Below are positions 7,750-16,347 of a DNA stretch of 64,000 nucleotides, piece by piece (position 1 is the stretch's first letter; each line of letters starts with the position of its first letter). The translations under genes and the position numbers were made by a program. The notes beneath the pieces were generated by a model that saw only the letters and a list, made by a program, of their open reading frames with translations, did not search any database and was not told the DNA's origin. Source of the DNA: Streptomyces sp. AM 2-1-1 (lineage in GTDB: Bacteria; Actinomycetota; Actinomycetes; Streptomycetales; Streptomycetaceae); assembly GCF_029167645.1 (NCBI RefSeq), contig NZ_CP119147.1:6962501-7026500 (forward strand), written 5' to 3'.

Positions 7750-10700
7750 TCACTCAGGCTCCTCCAGCACCGGGGTCTGGATCTGGACGGTCTTGCGGCG
7801 GTGCAGCCGTACGGCCCGTCCGGGCGGCAGGATGCGGCCTTTCACGTTGCCGAAGAGGTACCCCTCGCTGGGCGGGCAGGACATCAGCAGGGCGGGTGTG
7901 TTGACCTCCTGCAGCCGCCGCATCAGCCCGTCGTTGAGCGCCCGTCCCGCGCCGGCGGCGGAGCGCGCGACGATGACGTGGAGGCCGGTCTCCCAGCCCA
8001 GTGCGAGGTGGTCCAGGAGCGGAGCGAATGGCTGGGTGACGTTGTTCGCGCCGACCATGTCGTAATCGTCCACCAGAACGAACAGCCGGGGCCCGGTCCA
8101 CCAGTCGCAGAGCTTCATCCGGGACGGAACGATCTCCTGGCCCGGCACCCGGCGCTTGACCGCGCGGGACGCGCCGTCCACCAGGTCCTTGAGCACGTCC
8201 ATGGAGACCGCGTGACCCAGCCGGTACTCGGCCGGGACGCTCTCGACCAGCTCACGGCGGTAGTCGACGACCATGATGCGCGCCTCTTCGGGCGTGTAGC
8301 GGTCGGTGATCGCCTTGGCCATGAGCCGCAGCAGGTTGGTCTTGCCGCTCTCCGAGTCTCCCACCACGATCATGTGCGGGTTCTCGGAGAAGTCGTGCCG
8401 CACGACGGAGAGCTCATCCTCCTCCAGGCCGATCGCCACCCTGAAGTCGCCTTCGGGTGAGGGAAGTTCCGCAAGGGGAAGTCGGGTCGGAAGCATCCGG
8501 ACGGGGGGTGCCGGCTCGCCCGTCCAGTTCTCCGCGACCGCCGCGACCAGCGCGGCGACCCCGTCCGTGAGATCGTCGCCGTCCCGCACCCCGTCGACGC
8601 GGGGGAGCGCCGCGAGGAAGTGCAGTCTGCCCTCCTGCGTGAGTCCGCGCCCGGGACTGCGGGGCACCCCGGCCGCCTTGCGGGTGTCGATGCCCGAGTC
8701 CATCGGATCGCCCATCCGCAGCTCCAGACGGGTGCCCGCCTGGTCCCGCACCGCCGCGGACAGCTCCACCCACCGCGCCGTGCTGATGACCAGGTGGACC
8801 CCGTAGTTCAGACCGCGGGCCGCGATGGCGTTGAACGTCTGGAGGTGCCGGTCGAAGTCCTGGCGCAGGGTGGACCAGCCGTCCACGACGAGGAAGACGT
8901 CGCCGTGCGGTTCGTCGTCGAACTCGCCCGCCGCCCGCCGCCGGCGGTAGGCCGCCATGGAGTCGATCCCGTGGTCGAGGAAGAACTGCTCGCGCCGGCC
9001 GAGCAGCGAGGTCACCTCGGAGACGGTACGGCCGACCCGCTCGGTGTCGAGCCGTCCGGCGACGCCGCTCACGTGCGGCAGACCCGCCAGGCCGGTGAGC
9101 GTGCCGCCGCCGAAGTCGAGGCAGTAGAACTGGACCTCCCGCGGGGTGTGGGTGAGCGCGAGAGCGGTGATCAACGTGCGTACGAGCGTGCTCTTCCCGC
9201 TCTGCGGGCCGCCGGCGATCGCCAGATGGCCACCGGCGCCGGAGAGGTCGACGGTGAGCGGGTCGCGGCGCTGGTCGAAGGGCCGGTCGACGATCCCCAC
9301 CGGCACCCGGAGCGAGCCGCCGCCGCGGTCGAAGAGCGCCGGGCGACCGCCGCCCGGCGCCGGCCGGGGGAGGAGCTGGTCCAGGGTGGCGGGCAGATCC
9401 AACGGCGGCAGCCACACCTGGTGCGCCGGCGGACCCGCGTCGCGCAGCCGGCCGAGAGCGACCGACAGCAGCGTCTCGCTCTCCTCCTCGGTCTCCGCGC
9501 TCTCCTCGGGGGCGTCCGGCAGCTCCCGGGGCACCACCCAGCCCGACGTCCACGGCATGATCTGACTCGCCACCCGCGCCCGGACGACCGCGCCCCGACG
9601 CTGGTGGTACGGCCCCGACACGTAGGCGGCCTGGAACCGGGTGAGGGCCTCCACCCCGCTCTTGAGGAAGCCGCTGCCCGGCTGGGGCGGCAGCTCGTAG
9701 GCGTCCACGACCCCCAGCACGCCGCGGCTCTCCATCGCCGAGAACGTCCGCAGCCCGATCCGGTACGAGAGATGGCTCTCCAGCTGGTGCATGCGGCCCT
9801 CGTCGAGCCGCTGGGAAGCGAGCAGGAGGTGCACGCCCAGACTCCGCCCGAGCCTGCCGATCATGACGAACAGCTCCATGAACTCGCGATGGCTGGAGAG
9901 CAGTTCGCTGAACTCGTCGACCACGACGAAGAGACTCGGCAGCGGGGCGAGCGACACGCCGGACAGCCGCGCGCGTTCGTACTCCAGCGCCGAGGTGTAG
10001 TTGCCCGCGGCCCGCAACAGCTCCTGACGCCTGATCAACTCACCGTGCAGGGCGTCCTGCATGCGGGCGACGAGCGCCACCTCGTCGGCGAGGTTGGTGA
10101 TGACCGCCGAGGTGTGGGGGAGTTCGTCCAGCCCGAGGAAGGTCGCGCCCCCCTTGAAGTCGACCAGGACGAAGTTGAGGGTCTCGGAGGAGTTGGTGAG
10201 CGCGAGCCCCAGGACCAGCGTGCGCAGCAGCTCGCTCTTGCCCGAGCCGGTCGCGCCGATGAGCATGCCGTGCGGGCCCGTTCCACCCTGCGCGGACTCC
10301 TTGATGTCGAGCATCACCGGGCGGCCCTCCCGGCCCACGGCGATCGGTACCCGAAGACTCGCGGCCCCGGTGCTCCGCCTCCACAGCTCCACCGGCTGGT
10401 GCCGGTGCAGGTCCGGTATCCCCAGCAAGGTGCTCAGCTCGACGTCTCCGGTGACCGCCTCGCCCGCGTCGTCGCCGAGACTGGTACGGAACGGGGCGAT
10501 CAGTTTGGCGAGGGACCGGGCGCCGACGGGGCCCAGGCGGTCCGGCGTGCCGAGCGAGGTGGACTGCTCCTTGCGGTCCCGGTCGGTCCGCACCAGACAG
10601 ACGGTCCCGCCCCGGACGTCGAGACGCAGGGTGGTGCGCCCCGGGCTCCAGTCGAGCGCACCGGAGAGATCGAGAACCACGGCGTTGCGGTATCCGTCGC

Positions 10701-11703
10701 GGTCCAGGCGGTGGCCGGCCGGCACCGCGCACCCGTCGACCACGATCACGGTGAAGGGCTCGTCACGGCCGGGCGCAGCCTCCGGATCGCAGGAGGGCCG
10801 CTCCTCGAACTCCGCCCCGAGCATGTTCTCCAGCTCGTCGAAGGCCGAGACGATACGGCGGGCGGGCCCGGCGCCGTCCTGTTCGTGCGGATGCAGCGTG
10901 TGCGGCAGCCACTTCGCCCACTCCCAGGCGGACCGCCGCTCGTCCGCGACACAGAACGCCAGCCACAGGTCGTCGGGGGAGTGGAACACCGCCAGCTGGG
11001 CGATCAGGCTCCGGACGGCGGCGCGCACCTCCTCTTCCTCACCGCGCAGCAGCACCTTCGACCAGGCGCGCAGATAGACCGCGATGGGCTGCTCCGGCAC
11101 GGTCGAGTAGGCCCTGATGAAACTGCGCAGCGCGTGGGCGGTCAGCGGTTCGAGGTCCTCGACCGGCTTCGTGGTCAGCGGAGTCAGCCGCAGTCCGAGG
11201 CGCTGCTCGCCGACGCCGATGCGGACCTCCGCGAAGTCGGCGTCCGAGGAACGCCGTTCCCAGAGACGGCTGGTGCGCGCGACGGCCGCCAGGGCGTCCG
11301 GCGCCGGGTGCCGCCAGGCCAGAGCCTCCTGCTGCTCGACCACGGCCGCACGGACGGTGCGCCGGGTCTGCGCCAGGTAGCGGAGGTAGTCCCGCCGCTC
11401 CCCCTTCAGCCGCTGCTTGCGTTCGGCGCTGCGGCGCATGACCTGACCGAGCATCATCGCCGCCGACGCGAGCACCATGAGGCCGAGCGCGAGGTACATG
11501 AAGCTTCCGCCGCTGCCCGACCCGGGCCGCATGAACATCAGCATCATCGAGACCGACATCATGGCCATCGGGAGGTAGGTCCAGATCGCCGAGGAGTCCG
11601 GAACCGTCTCGGCCAGCGTGGGCGGCTCCTGGAGGTCCAGCTCTCCCGAAGGCACTTCGGGACCGCGTCGGCGAGCCGGTCTGCGGAACAGCACCACGGT
11701 CAC
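7750..11703 (-). CDS. eccC: type VII secretion ATPase EccC (FtsK/SpoIIIE family, three ATPase domains)
   Basis: A 1317-residue protein: two membrane helices near residues 40-90, then three tandem FtsK/SpoIIIE ATPase domains as in fused EccCa-EccCb proteins. Walker A motifs are GATGSGKS (483-490), GGPQSGKS (831-838) and GDSESGKT (1115-1122). Walker B-like strands are FVVVDEFSEL, FLVVDGWSTL and FVLVDDYDMVG. EccC is the motor that binds WXG100 substrates and drives export. The start is a GTG at 11703 with GAGGAG about eight bases upstream. A tiny reading frame whose stop overlaps this start by four bases precedes it. The gene is divergent from eccD. Confidence 0.95.
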   Translation of the reverse strand: MTVVLFRRPARRRGPEVPSGELDLQEPPTLAETVPDSSAIWTYLPMAMMSVSMMLMFMRPGSGSGGSFMYLALGLMVLASAAMMLGQVMRRSAERKQRLKGERRDYLRYLAQTRRTVRAAVVEQQEALAWRHPAPDALAAVARTSRLWERRSSDADFAEVRIGVGEQRLGLRLTPLTTKPVEDLEPLTAHALRSFIRAYSTVPEQPIAVYLRAWSKVLLRGEEEEVRAAVRSLIAQLAVFHSPDDLWLAFCVADERRSAWEWAKWLPHTLHPHEQDGAGPARRIVSAFDELENMLGAEFEERPSCDPEAAPGRDEPFTVIVVDGCAVPAGHRLDRDGYRNAVVLDLSGALDWSPGRTTLRLDVRGGTVCLVRTDRDRKEQSTSLGTPDRLGPVGARSLAKLIAPFRTSLGDDAGEAVTGDVELSTLLGIPDLHRHQPVELWRRSTGAASLRVPIAVGREGRPVMLDIKESAQGGTGPHGMLIGATGSGKSELLRTLVLGLALTNSSETLNFVLVDFKGGATFLGLDELPHTSAVITNLADEVALVARMQDALHGELIRRQELLRAAGNYTSALEYERARLSGVSLAPLPSLFVVVDEFSELLSSHREFMELFVMIGRLGRSLGVHLLLASQRLDEGRMHQLESHLSYRIGLRTFSAMESRGVLGVVDAYELPPQPGSGFLKSGVEALTRFQAAYVSGPYHQRRGAVVRARVASQIMPWTSGWVVPRELPDAPEESAETEEESETLLSVALGRLRDAGPPAHQVWLPPLDLPATLDQLLPRPAPGGGRPALFDRGGGSLRVPVGIVDRPFDQRRDPLTVDLSGAGGHLAIAGGPQSGKSTLVRTLITALALTHTPREVQFYCLDFGGGTLTGLAGLPHVSGVAGRLDTERVGRTVSEVTSLLGRREQFFLDHGIDSMAAYRRRRAAGEFDDEPHGDVFLVVDGWSTLRQDFDRHLQTFNAIAARGLNYGVHLVISTARWVELSAAVRDQAGTRLELRMGDPMDSGIDTRKAAGVPRSPGRGLTQEGRLHFLAALPRVDGVRDGDDLTDGVAALVAAVAENWTGEPAPPVRMLPTRLPLAELPSPEGDFRVAIGLEEDELSVVRHDFSENPHMIVVGDSESGKTNLLRLMAKAITDRYTPEEARIMVVDYRRELVESVPAEYRLGHAVSMDVLKDLVDGASRAVKRRVPGQEIVPSRMKLCDWWTGPRLFVLVDDYDMVGANNVTQPFAPLLDHLALGWETGLHVIVARSAAGAGRALNDGLMRRLQEVNTPALLMSCPPSEGYLFGNVKGRILPPGRAVRLHRRKTVQIQTPVLEEPE

Positions 11704-11744
11704 TCTTCAGTCTCCTCGTCGGCCATCAAGAATTCACCTTCCAT
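11700..11744 (-). other. possible leader peptide frame upstream of eccC
   Basis: A 14-codon frame (MEGEFLMADEETEE) ends in a TGA that overlaps the eccC GTG start as GTGA. Its internal ATG at 11726 has GGAAGG about ten bases upstream. It may be a leader that couples ribosomes onto eccC, or simply chance, as 14 codons carry little statistical weight. Confidence 0.3.
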
Positions 11745-12022
11745 ACGTTCCGGCGACAGGGAAACTCTTCTTTCCCGGATGCCCGCAGGGCCCGCGCCGT
11801 CCCTTTCCGGCGATTTCCGCCGGGTGAGAAGACACGACACCTGACCGCGCCGTGGCGCCTTTTCCCGCGCCGGATTGCGGATTCACCCGGCGAACCGTCA
11901 AACTCATCGGCGCGTACATCTTTTCGCATGCGCGGCAGTAGTTTGCAGTTGATCGGCGCGCACGTCCAACACCACCCCCCGGGCGGGCGCCCATTCCCGC
12001 GAGGAAACGCGAGCCACCACAC
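11745..12022. promoter_or_regulatory. divergent promoter region of eccC and eccD
   Basis: About 280 bp without a plausible gene between the outward-facing eccC and eccD starts. It is visibly more AT-rich than its neighbours, with AAACTCTTCTTTCCC, TCTTTTCGCATG and GTAGTTTGCAGTTG tracts, as expected of promoters, but I cannot place -35/-10 pairs with confidence. Confidence 0.35.
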
Positions 12023-13423
12023 ATGACCGACACCCGGGCGGCGCATCTCTGCCGCCTCACCGTCCACGCCCCCGGCAGGGTCGTCGACCTGGCCGTGCCC
12101 GCCGACGTCCCGGTCGGCGATCTCCTGCCCACCCTCGTCGGTTACGCCGGCGACGACCTGGAGGAGAGTGGCCTGGAACACGGCGGCTGGGTGCTCCAGC
12201 GGCTCGGCGAGCCGCCCCTCGACCCCGAACTCACTCTCGACGCGCTCGCACTGCGGGACGGCGAGACCCTCCACCTGCTGCCCCGTGCCGAAGCGCTCCC
12301 CGAGGTACGTCTCGACGACCTGGTGGACGGGATATCCAGCACCCTGACCCGGCAGCCGCACGGCTGGAGTCCCGATGCGGGCCGCCGGCTGCTCAACGGC
12401 CTGGCCACCGCGACCCTGCTCCTCGGGCTCGTGCTCATCGCGCTGCCCGGCGGCCCGGCCGGCCGGCGGGCCCTGGCAGCCGCGGTCGCCGGGCTGCTGA
12501 TAGCCGCGGGCGCCGGGGTGGCGAGCCGGGCCGTCGGCGACGGCGCCGCCGCGGCGACGCTGGGCCTGATGGCCGGCCCCTACCTCGCGCTCGCCGGATG
12601 GCTGGTACCGGGCGGTGAACTCGCGGGCCCGGACGGCCACGAGGTGCTCGGCGCCCGGCTCCTCGCCGCGTCCGCGGCGGCCGCAGGCGGGTCGGTGCTC
12701 ACCCTCGCCGCTGTGGGCGTCCGCCCCGCCCTCTTCCTGGGATCGGCGATCGTCGCCCTGGCCGGCGCGCTGGGCGCCGTACTGATGACCACCGCCGCAC
12801 TCCGCCCCGCGCAGGCCGCCGCCGTGGTGGCGGTGGTCTTCGTCCTCTTCGGCGGCTTCGTCCCCTCGCTCTCCTTCCGGTTCTCCGGCATGCGGATGCC
12901 CCCGTTGCCCGGCAACGCGCAGCAGCTCCAGGAAGGCATCGGCCCCTACCCCGCCGCCGACGTACGGGAGCGCGCGATCGTCGCCGACGGCTGGATGACG
13001 GCCCTGTTCGCGGCCGTCGGCACCGTCGGGCTGGTCTGCCTCACGGCGCTCTCGCTCGCCGGGACCCTCGCCGCGACCCTGACCGCCGCGGTCCTCGCCC
13101 TTCTCCTGCTGCTCCACGGACGCGGTCTCGGAAACGTGTGGCAACGCCTGGCGCTGACAGGGGCCGGGGCGGCGGGAGCCGCCCTCCTGCTGCTCGCGGC
13201 AGCGGTACGGATCTCCTCGACGGACCGCCTCGTACTGCTGGCGGGCCTGCTCGCGACCGCCGCCGTCATCGCGATCGCCTCCTGGACCGTGCCCGGCAGG
13301 CGGCTCGTGCCCTACTGGGGCCGTGCGGCCGAACTGCTGCACTCCACGGCCGCGATCGCCGTCCTCCCCCTGGCGCTGTGGACGCTCGGCGTCTACGACT
13401 TCCTGCGCTCCCTCAACGGCTGA
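12023..13423 (+). CDS. eccD: type VII secretion integral membrane protein EccD
   Basis: A 466-residue protein. Residues 1-90 form a ubiquitin-like (YukD-type) cytoplasmic domain (RLTVHAPGRVVDLAVPADV, then LRDGETLHLLPR). The rest is about eleven hydrophobic helices, matching EccD, which builds the membrane channel. The ATG at 12023 has GAGGAAA some 16 bases upstream, a rather distant ribosome-binding site. It is followed 19 bases later by eccB and is divergent from eccC. Confidence 0.92.
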   Translation: MTDTRAAHLCRLTVHAPGRVVDLAVPADVPVGDLLPTLVGYAGDDLEESGLEHGGWVLQRLGEPPLDPELTLDALALRDGETLHLLPRAEALPEVRLDDLVDGISSTLTRQPHGWSPDAGRRLLNGLATATLLLGLVLIALPGGPAGRRALAAAVAGLLIAAGAGVASRAVGDGAAAATLGLMAGPYLALAGWLVPGGELAGPDGHEVLGARLLAASAAAAGGSVLTLAAVGVRPALFLGSAIVALAGALGAVLMTTAALRPAQAAAVVAVVFVLFGGFVPSLSFRFSGMRMPPLPGNAQQLQEGIGPYPAADVRERAIVADGWMTALFAAVGTVGLVCLTALSLAGTLAATLTAAVLALLLLLHGRGLGNVWQRLALTGAGAAGAALLLLAAAVRISSTDRLVLLAGLLATAAVIAIASWTVPGRRLVPYWGRAAELLHSTAAIAVLPLALWTLGVYDFLRSLNG

Positions 13424-13442
13424 CCGAAGGAGCCGAGCAGTC

Positions 13443-14909
13443 GTGCAGTCCAAACGTGACCAGGTCCAGGCCCACATGTTCGTCATGCAGCGGCTGGCCT
13501 CCGGCATGCTGCGCGCCGACCCCGACGCGCCGGAGAGTCCGTCCGGGCGGACCAACAGGGGCGTGGCCATCGGTCTCGTCGTCGCCGTGCTGGTGTGCGC
13601 CGGGACCTTCGTGATCGGCCTGATCAAACCGGGAGGCAGCGACTCCTGGAAGACCGCGGGCGACCTCATCGTCGACAAGGGCACCGGCGCCCGGTACCTC
13701 TACCTGGAGGGGCGACTGCACCCGGTACGCAACTACGCCTCCGCGCGCCTCCTCGGTGGCAAGGACCTCGGCACGACCACCGTGGGATCCTCCTCGCTGG
13801 ACGGCACGCCCTTCGGCAGCCCCGTCGGCGTGCCCGGGGCGCCGGACACCCTGCCCCCGGCCTCCGGACTGGACACCGGCAGCTGGCAGGTGTGCTCGGG
13901 GCTGGCCGCCACACCGTCCGGGGAGGTCTCCGGCACCACCGCGCTGGCGATCGGCGCGACGGCCGAGGGTGGCGCGCTCGGCGCGGGGCAGGCGGTGCTG
14001 CTCGCCGGCCCGGACCGCAGCCGGTACCTCCTGTGGCAGGGCAGCAGGCTCCGCCTCGACGCCGAGGCGGGAGCGGCCGACGCGCTGGGCTACGGCTCCG
14101 CCGTCCCCCGGCCCGTGACCGCGGCGTTCCTGGACGCCCTGCCCGCCGGCCCCGACCTGGCGCCGCCCGACGTCCCGGGCCGGGGCTCGCCCGGCCCGGC
14201 GCTGGGGAACGGGAGCACCCGGCTCGGCCAGCTCTTCCGGGTCGACGTCCCGGGCACCGCACCCCGCTACCACCTGCTGACCGCGAAGGGCCTGGTGCCC
14301 CTGACGGAGACCGGAGCGGCACTCGTCCTGGGCGACCCGCAGACGCGCACCCAGGCGTACGCGGGGCGCGCGCCCACCGCGCGGCCACTCGGATCCGACG
14401 TCCTCGGCCGGCACCTCGCCCCGGCGACCGACGCCTTGGCGGCTCTGCCCGCCGCACCGCCCCGGCTGGTGGACATCCCCCGGGACTCGGTCGCCTGCGT
14501 CGGTGTCGACGGAACACCGGGCCGTACCCGGGTCAGCGCCGCGGTCCTTCCGGGTGCGGTGCTCGGACCCGCCGTGCAGCCGGCACCCGAGGCACGTCCC
14601 TCCTGCCTGGCCGTCGACACGGTCAGTGTGGCTCCCGGCCGAGGCGCCCTGGTCCGCGCCGTGAGCTCCGGCGGCGCCGCGCTGGGGGACACCACCTATG
14701 TGGTGGACGGCACGGGAGTGAAGTACCGCGTCGGCTCGTCCACGGCTCTGGAAGCGCTCGGATACGCCGGTGCCACGGCCCGGACCCTGCCGGCGATGCT
14801 GCTCGCCATGCTGCCCACCGGCCCGGACCTGACGCCGGAGGCCGCCGAGCGGGGAGCCGCGGAGGTGTCGGCCGGGCAGTGCTCCACCGTGCCCCCCGCC
14901 CGCCGGTGA
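13443..14909 (+). CDS. eccB: type VII secretion protein EccB
   Basis: A 488-residue EccB: a short cytoplasmic N-terminus (QSKRDQVQAHMFVMQRLASG, the family hallmark), one membrane helix (GVAIGLVVAVLVCAGTFVIG, about residues 41-60), then a large periplasm-side repeat domain with paired cysteines. EccB is part of the core ESX complex and links it to the cell-wall side. I chose the GTG at 13443, with AAGGAG about ten bases upstream; it lies 19 bases after eccD. Length is close to that of mycobacterial EccB proteins. Confidence 0.93.
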   Translation: MQSKRDQVQAHMFVMQRLASGMLRADPDAPESPSGRTNRGVAIGLVVAVLVCAGTFVIGLIKPGGSDSWKTAGDLIVDKGTGARYLYLEGRLHPVRNYASARLLGGKDLGTTTVGSSSLDGTPFGSPVGVPGAPDTLPPASGLDTGSWQVCSGLAATPSGEVSGTTALAIGATAEGGALGAGQAVLLAGPDRSRYLLWQGSRLRLDAEAGAADALGYGSAVPRPVTAAFLDALPAGPDLAPPDVPGRGSPGPALGNGSTRLGQLFRVDVPGTAPRYHLLTAKGLVPLTETGAALVLGDPQTRTQAYAGRAPTARPLGSDVLGRHLAPATDALAALPAAPPRLVDIPRDSVACVGVDGTPGRTRVSAAVLPGAVLGPAVQPAPEARPSCLAVDTVSVAPGRGALVRAVSSGGAALGDTTYVVDGTGVKYRVGSSTALEALGYAGATARTLPAMLLAMLPTGPDLTPEAAERGAAEVSAGQCSTVPPARR

Positions 14910-15084
14910 GCCGAAGAATGCGCGAAGAGCCGGCGAAGAACACGGAAACCGTGCCGATCCGATGTTCACGAGAAATTCGAGAAGAGCGGCGCATTTGCCC
15001 GATTCATGATCGTTATGCATTTCTCCCGGCGTGTGACCGCCGACGGGAAGAGCGAACGGCGGCGTGGACTCCGGTTCGGGGCCG

Positions 15085-15112
15085 TTTACTCATCGACGCG
15101 CGACTGTCTAAT
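15085..15112 (+). promoter_or_regulatory. promoter for the esx operon
   Basis: TTTACT and TCTAAT, 16 bases apart, resemble -35 (TTGACA) and -10 (TATAAT) boxes at 4/6 and 5/6. The expected start near 15119 would give a leader of about 34 bases with AGGAGG before the ATG at 15153. The 243-bp gap after eccB is AT-rich for this genome. Confidence 0.5.
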
Positions 15113-15152
15113 CTTCTGACCCGTCGGTTCGATTCAAACCCAGGAGGATCTG

Positions 15153-15485
15153 ATGAGCGGAGTGCAGTCCGAGGCCGGTGCCACCCAGAATGGCATCAGG
15201 GCCCTCAAGCAGGCGTTCACCGGAATCCTCAACTCCAGGCAGGACGTCCAGAACACCCGGACCGATCTCTCCTCGACCTACGCGGGATCCGACGGAGGGA
15301 AGTACGGCGAGCTCCTGGACAAGTGGGACGACCAGGTCGACATCATCCTGACCAACCTCCAGTCGATGGTCGACGAGCTCACGGAGACGGCCAAGCAGCA
15401 CCAGTTCGCGCAGGACACCGCGGGCCAGGACATCAACACGGCGTACAGCCAGGCCGATGCGGTCTTCGACGCCCTCAGCGCCTGA
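15153..15485 (+). CDS. WXG100-type secreted protein with YAG in place of WXG
   Basis: A 110-residue all-helical protein without signal peptide, the size and helix-turn-helix layout of WXG100 (ESAT-6-like) T7SS substrates. The turn between helices reads TYAGSDGG, so an aromatic-x-Gly (YAG) replaces the usual W-x-G. AGGAGG precedes the ATG at 15153. It is first in a run of T7SS genes and is followed by a second WXG100 protein with which it probably pairs. It corresponds in position to the EsxA/EsxB pair of other Streptomyces, but I cannot say which member it is. Confidence 0.85.
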   Translation: MSGVQSEAGATQNGIRALKQAFTGILNSRQDVQNTRTDLSSTYAGSDGGKYGELLDKWDDQVDIILTNLQSMVDELTETAKQHQFAQDTAGQDINTAYSQADAVFDALSA

Positions 15486-15537
15486 CATCACGCCCCCACC
15501 GTTCCACCGGCTTCCGTTCCAGCGAGAAGAGGACTCC

Positions 15538-15861
15538 ATGCCCGACTACTCCGACGGTTTCATCAAGGTCGACTACAGCCACGCCGACAACGCGGCCGAC
15601 GACATGGTCCTGCAGACCGCGGCCATCAAGCGCACCCTCTCCGAGCTCGAGATGGAGCTCCAGACGCTGAAGCAGTCGTGGATCGGCGACGACGCCGACG
15701 TCTACACGGGCAAGCAGGCCGCCTGGGACGAGGCGGTCACCCGGATGGAGACGCTGCTGAAGTCTCACGCGTCCCTTCTCACGGACGTTTCCCAGAACTA
15801 CCGCTGGACCGAGAACTCCCTGTCGCAGCAGTGGTCCGAGATCAGGATCGGCGTGCGCTGA
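15538..15861 (+). CDS. WXG100-family (ESAT-6-like) secreted protein
   Basis: A 107-residue helical protein with the classic turn motif W-I-G (KQSWIGDDADVY), preceded by a heptad-patterned helix (RTLSELEMELQTLKQ) and followed by a second helix. The ATG at 15538 has GAAGAGGA about seven bases upstream. Its stop overlaps the next gene's start (TGATG). It is the likely heterodimer partner of the upstream YAG protein and a T7SS substrate or helper. Confidence 0.9.
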   Translation: MPDYSDGFIKVDYSHADNAADDMVLQTAAIKRTLSELEMELQTLKQSWIGDDADVYTGKQAAWDEAVTRMETLLKSHASLLTDVSQNYRWTENSLSQQWSEIRIGVR

Positions 15862-16304
15862 TGGCGGACGTCACCGTCCTCGACAAGGCCTGGCTCAAGG
15901 GTTTCATCGAGAACCAGTTCGAGAAGTTCAGTGGCTCGCTCGACCGGGTGATCAAGAGCGATCCCGACGCCGATGTCGACTCGATCAAGGACATCGCCGA
16001 GGGAGTGCCGACCAACATCACCCTGGCGTCGACGAAGCCACTGATCATCGGCGCCATGGCCGGCGACGCCAAGACGAACGGCGGGCCCCTGAACACGCTG
16101 GTCGGCGAAGCGGCCGGGGAGCTGGACCGCGTCCTCACCCACCACGACCTCCTGCTCGACACGGTTCTGGACGCCCTGAACGAGACGCTCGAGAAGTTGG
16201 GGAAGACGCAGGGGGACAACCTCACCCTCATCTCCGGAAGCGACTTCCTGGAGATCTTCGAGGACGTCGAGAGCGACTTCGCCGGCGAGGGCGACGACAC
16301 CTGA
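15861..16304 (+). CDS. small T7SS-locus protein of unknown function
   Basis: A 147-residue acidic, mostly helical protein starting at the ATG that overlaps the previous stop by one base, so it is translationally coupled to the WXG100 gene. It has no signal peptide or membrane helix. The C-terminus is strongly acidic (EIFEDVESDFAGEGDDT). I recognise no domain. Position suggests a chaperone or co-substrate of the esx pair or of the following coiled-coil protein. Confidence 0.75.
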   Translation: MADVTVLDKAWLKGFIENQFEKFSGSLDRVIKSDPDADVDSIKDIAEGVPTNITLASTKPLIIGAMAGDAKTNGGPLNTLVGEAAGELDRVLTHHDLLLDTVLDALNETLEKLGKTQGDNLTLISGSDFLEIFEDVESDFAGEGDDT

Positions 16305-16347
16305 CGTCCTCGAAGACCACCCTTCCCGCACGATTCCGGAGACCGAC

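Noticed and set aside
8620-11844. A 1074-codon rightward frame antisense to eccC
   Set aside because: Composition is that of a shadow frame and no domain is visible, whereas the leftward frame has three complete ATPase domains.
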